DNA of 64,000 nt, taken from positions 4,846,185 to 4,910,184 of the forward strand of contig NZ_CP040428.1 of the NCBI RefSeq assembly GCF_005671395.1, in the 5' to 3' direction. Numbering within the stretch: position 1 is the first letter of the stretch; every line of letters starts with the position of its first letter. Shown here piece by piece: positions 61,300 to 64,000 of this stretch. The notes below the pieces were generated by a model. It worked only from the letters and a program-made list of their open reading frames with translations. It did not search any database and was not told the DNA's origin. This DNA is from Jejubacter calystegiae (GTDB lineage Bacteria > Pseudomonadota > Gammaproteobacteria > Enterobacterales > Enterobacteriaceae). Position numbers and translations under genes: made by a program.

Positions 61300-61743
61300 A
61301 TGTCTAAAAAAAGAACAGAACAAACCGTCGTTCCTGGCGAGTATATTCTTCATGAATCACCGATCGCTTTTAATGAAAAAAGAGAAGAAATCCGAATTAA
61401 AGTCAGAAATACCGGTGACCGCCCAATTCAAATAGGCTCCCACTTTCACTTCTTTGAAGCAAATAAAGCCCTACTGTTCGACCGTCATGCGGCCTATGGC
61501 AAACGCCTGAATATTGCCTCAACGACAGCCATCCGCTTTGAACCTGGAGATGAAATAGAGGTGCCCTTAATTTCAGTAGGCGGAAAAAAGACGCTGTATG
61601 GATTTAATAACCTGGTCGATGGCTGGACAGGCGAAAGCCCGATCGCAAATGGAGAGCGGGCCGAAAAAATCCGGACGGTAAATAACGCGATAGCCCTTGG
61701 CTATCAGAATCTGAAAGACGAAGAGCCGCCGGTTGCGGAATAA
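61300..61743 (+). CDS. ureB: Urease beta subunit (extended form)
   Basis: Beta subunit of urease, 147 aa. Klebsiella-type UreB is 106 aa; the extra residues lie at both ends (N-terminal MSKKRTEQTVVPGEYIL and C-terminal NAIALGYQNLKDEEPPVAE), as in Yersinia-type UreB. Core motifs: VRNTGDRPIQIGSHFHFFEA and NNLVDGWTG. The gene follows ureA after 46 nt and has a weak ribosome site, so the ATG is the best but not the only possible start. Confidence 0.93.
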   Translation: MSKKRTEQTVVPGEYILHESPIAFNEKREEIRIKVRNTGDRPIQIGSHFHFFEANKALLFDRHAAYGKRLNIASTTAIRFEPGDEIEVPLISVGGKKTLYGFNNLVDGWTGESPIANGERAEKIRTVNNAIALGYQNLKDEEPPVAE

Positions 61744-61752
61744 GGAGCAGTC

Positions 61753-63468
61753 ATGCCAGTTATCTCACGTCAGGAATATGCGGGCCTGTTTGGCCCCACC
61801 GTTGGCGATAAAATTCGCCTGGGCGACACCAATCTGATTATCGAAATCGAAAAAGATCTGCGCGGCTACGGCGAAGAGTCAGTTTACGGGGGCGGTAAAT
61901 CGCTGCGCGATGGCATGGGAGCCGACAACCGCCTGACCAGCAGCGGCGTACTGGATCTGGCGATCACCAATGTCACGTTACTCGACGCCCGCCACGGAGT
62001 GATTAAGGCCGATGTGGGGATTAAGAACGGCTGTATTGTCGGCATCGGTAAGTGCGGCAATCCCTCGATCATGGACGGCGTCACGCCAGGCATGGTGGTA
62101 GGCGTCGGTACCGATGTGATCGCCGGAGAGCACCTGCTCCTGACCGCGGCAGGCATTGATACGCATATTCACTTTATCTCTCCCCAGCAGGCTGAGCACG
62201 CGCTTTCTAACGGCATCACCACCTTTTTTGGCGGCGGCGTGGGCCCAACGGACGGTTCCAACGGCACCACGGTCACCGCCGGCCCCTGGCATATTCACCG
62301 GATGCTGCGCGCCTTCGAAAGCCTGCCGGTTAACGTCGGTATTCTGGGTAAGGGGCACGCCTCGCAGGCTGCGCCGCTGGAAGAGCAGATCCTCGCGGGC
62401 GCGGTCGGGCTGAAAGTCCACGAGGACTGGGGGGCCACCGGGTCCGCACTACGCCATGCGCTGCGGGTCGCAGACGATATGGATATTCAGGTCGCCGTAC
62501 ACACCGACAGCCTGAACGAGGGAGGCTACGTAGAAGATACTATCGACGCCTTTGAAGGGCGCACCGTCCACACCTTCCATACTGAAGGCGCCGGCGGCGG
62601 GCACGCGCCCGATATTATTAAGGTGGCGTCGCTCACGAACGTACTGCCCAGTTCCACCAACCCCACCCTGCCGTTTGGTATTAATAGCCAGGCCGAGCTT
62701 TTCGATATGATCATGGTCTGCCACAACCTCAATCCTCAGGTTCCCGCCGATGTCGCTTTTTCGGAAAGCCGCGTGCGCCCTGAAACTATCGCCGCGGAAA
62801 ACGTGCTGCACGATATGGGGGTACTGTCGATATTCTCCAGTGACTCGCAGGCAATGGGTCGGGTGGGTGAAAACTGGCTGCGGGTCATGCAGACCGCGCA
62901 TGCGATGAAGGCGGCCAGAGGCAAGCTACCGGAAGATGCGGAAGGTAACGATAATTTCCGGGTACTGCGCTACATCGCCAAAATCACGATCAATCCTGCC
63001 ATTGCTCAGGGTATCAGCCATGTTCTGGGATCTGTCGAGATCGGTAAAATGGCCGATCTGGTGTTATGGGATCCGCGCTTTTTCGGCGCTAAACCCAAAC
63101 TGGTCATTAAAGGCGGAATGATTAGCTGGGCGGTTATGGGCGACCCCAACGCGTCATTGCCCACACCTCAGCCCACCTTCTATCGCCCCATGTTTGGCCA
63201 TCAGGGCAAGGTTGCCCAGGAAACCTGCGTGACCTTCGTTTCGCGGGCGGCCAGAGAGGCCGGTATTCAGGATAAGCTCGGTCTGGAACGCCGGGTGATG
63301 GTGGTTCACAACTGCCGGGCAATCTCCAAGGGCGATATGGTCCGCAACGCAGAAACGCCGCGCATTGATGTCGATCCCGAAACCTTCGCCGTCCGGGTAA
63401 ACGACGAACACGCCACCGTCAAGCCGGTGAAACACGCGGTGCTTAACCAGAAATACTTCTTCAGCTAA
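61753..63468 (+). CDS. ureC: Urease alpha subunit (catalytic)
   Basis: Catalytic subunit holding the two nickel ions. 571 aa. Nickel ligands and active-site parts are visible: HIHFISPQQ (paired histidines), the carbamylated lysine in [12 protein letters not shown], histidines in AVHTDSLNE and [12 protein letters not shown], the flap cysteine and histidine in MVCHNLNP, and the aspartate in [10 protein letters not shown]. The gene is complete. It lies 9 nt after ureB with AAGGAG before the ATG. Confidence 0.97.
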   Translation: MPVISRQEYAGLFGPTVGDKIRLGDTNLIIEIEKDLRGYGEESVYGGGKSLRDGMGADNRLTSSGVLDLAITNVTLLDARHGVIKADVGIKNGCIVGIGKCGNPSIMDGVTPGMVVGVGTDVIAGEHLLLTAAGIDTHIHFISPQQAEHALSNGITTFFGGGVGPTDGSNGTTVTAGPWHIHRMLRAFESLPVNVGILGKGHASQAAPLEEQILAGAVGLKVHEDWGATGSALRHALRVADDMDIQVAVHTDSLNEGGYVEDTIDAFEGRTVHTFHTEGAGGGHAPDIIKVASLTNVLPSSTNPTLPFGINSQAELFDMIMVCHNLNPQVPADVAFSESRVRPETIAAENVLHDMGVLSIFSSDSQAMGRVGENWLRVMQTAHAMKAARGKLPEDAEGNDNFRVLRYIAKITINPAIAQGISHVLGSVEIGKMADLVLWDPRFFGAKPKLVIKGGMISWAVMGDPNASLPTPQPTFYRPMFGHQGKVAQETCVTFVSRAAREAGIQDKLGLERRVMVVHNCRAISKGDMVRNAETPRIDVDPETFAVRVNDEHATVKPVKHAVLNQKYFFS

Positions 63469-63479
63469 CCGGAGTGCTC

Positions 63480-64000
63480 ATGATCATTGTTGAAACGATT
63501 CTGGGTAACGTAAAGCGTGACCCCCTGTGGCAGCAGCGCCTGGCGCAAATCGATGCCGACGTCCTGGCGCTTTCCCAGTGGGAAGCGCAAAAGAGCCGCT
63601 GTCGCAAACTGACCCGCGACGGAATCGAGCTGGGGATCGCGCTGACGCGCAACCAGCTGCTGAGCGACGGTGATGTACTCCTGTGGGACGAAGCCCGACA
63701 GCTGGCCGTGGTGGTACACATTCAGCTGCGCGACGTTATGGTGATCCAGCTCCAGACGGAACCTGGGTCGGCGCTCAGGATCGCCTTCGAACTGGGGCAC
63801 GCGCTGGGCAACCAGCACTGGAAGGCGGTCATCCGGGATAACCGCATCTTTGTTCCGCTCATCGTGGCCCGCCACGTTATGGAGACAGTGCTGAAAGCTC
63901 ACGACTTTCGCCATATTGCCTGGTCTTTCGTCCCCGGCGAAACGGTGCTACCGGCGCTTACGCCATCAGAAGCGCGCCTGTTGTTTGGCGGTGCGGAGGA
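63480..64000 (+). CDS. ureE: Urease accessory protein UreE (partial, N-terminal part)
   Basis: Nickel chaperone that delivers nickel to the urease apoenzyme. About 173 codons are present before the right edge. The start ATG 11 nt after ureC has CGGAG upstream. It begins MIIVETILGNVKRDPLWQQR and contains the metal-binding dimer motif GHALGNQHW, with the conserved histidines. The C-terminal tail, often His-rich in this family, is outside the window. Confidence 0.92.
   Translation, partial: MIIVETILGNVKRDPLWQQRLAQIDADVLALSQWEAQKSRCRKLTRDGIELGIALTRNQLLSDGDVLLWDEARQLAVVVHIQLRDVMVIQLQTEPGSALRIAFELGHALGNQHWKAVIRDNRIFVPLIVARHVMETVLKAHDFRHIAWSFVPGETVLPALTPSEARLLFGGAE

Overview
The window is chromosomal DNA of an enterobacterium (order Enterobacterales, probably Enterobacteriaceae). 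Gene order from yfdC-argW through alaC-ypdAB-glk, mntH-nupC-pdeA, the alaWX and valUXY-lysV tRNAs, gltX, ligA-zipA-cysZ-cysK-ptsHI-crr, cysMAWUP, yfeXYZ and amiA-hemF follows the E. coli/Salmonella backbone, and most proteins are close to their E. coli counterparts. It is not E. coli: it carries ipdC, a citrate fermentation operon and a Yersinia-type urease, and its ccm operon is not attached to nap. I cannot name the genus from this sequence.

Layout. 1-5652 (minus): cytochrome c maturation operon ccmABCDE-ccmF-dsbE-ccmH, cut by the left edge inside ccmH. 5845-6871: yfdC and tRNA-Arg argW. 7039-17022: citrate fermentation island, with a minus-strand operon (2-hydroxycarboxylate carrier, FAH-fold enzyme, citCDEFXG) divergent from the sensor/regulator pair citAB. 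17025-20259: a decayed accessory stretch with an IS256-type transposase relic, an intact DUF3313 lipoprotein gene, and an AT-rich graveyard of broken genes (AraC regulator, sulfite-oxidase-like enzyme, formylglycine-generating-enzyme-like fragment, prephenate-dehydratase-like fragment). 20260-22588: an OFA-family MFS transporter, a 59-aa membrane protein behind it, and the tiny membrane protein YpdK. 22647-27608: alaC, the pyruvate-sensing pair ypdAB, glk. 27747-32318: ipdC, an aldo-keto reductase, His-rich ypeC, mntH. 32678-39098: nupC, pdeA, two tRNA-Ala, the paralogues yfeC-yfeD, gltX. 39360-39778: three tRNA-Val and one tRNA-Lys. 39832-45189: yfeR/yfeH, ypeB, ligA, zipA. 45420-55362: cysZ, cysK, ptsHI-crr, and the cysPUWA-cysM sulfate uptake operon, interrupted by a hairpin-rich repeat. 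55534-60627: yfeX, yfeY, yfeZ, a YgiW-like protein, ypeA, amiA, hemF. 60951-64000: ureA, ureB, ureC and the start of ureE, in the place where E. coli and Salmonella have the eut operon.

How the parts fit. The cit operon should import citrate, probably in exchange for acetate, and cleave it to acetate and oxaloacetate. No oadGAB genes are present, so the FAH-fold protein is the only candidate here for the next step to pyruvate. Nearby genes also concern pyruvate (alaC, ypdAB, ipdC). The right half assembles sulfate import, cysteine synthesis and the general PTS in the standard arrangement. The most distinctive points are the FAH protein in the cit operon, repeated decamers in the cit control region, the decayed four-gene cluster, the multi-hairpin repeat between cysA and cysM, the transporter with its small partner ORF, and the Yersinia-type urease.
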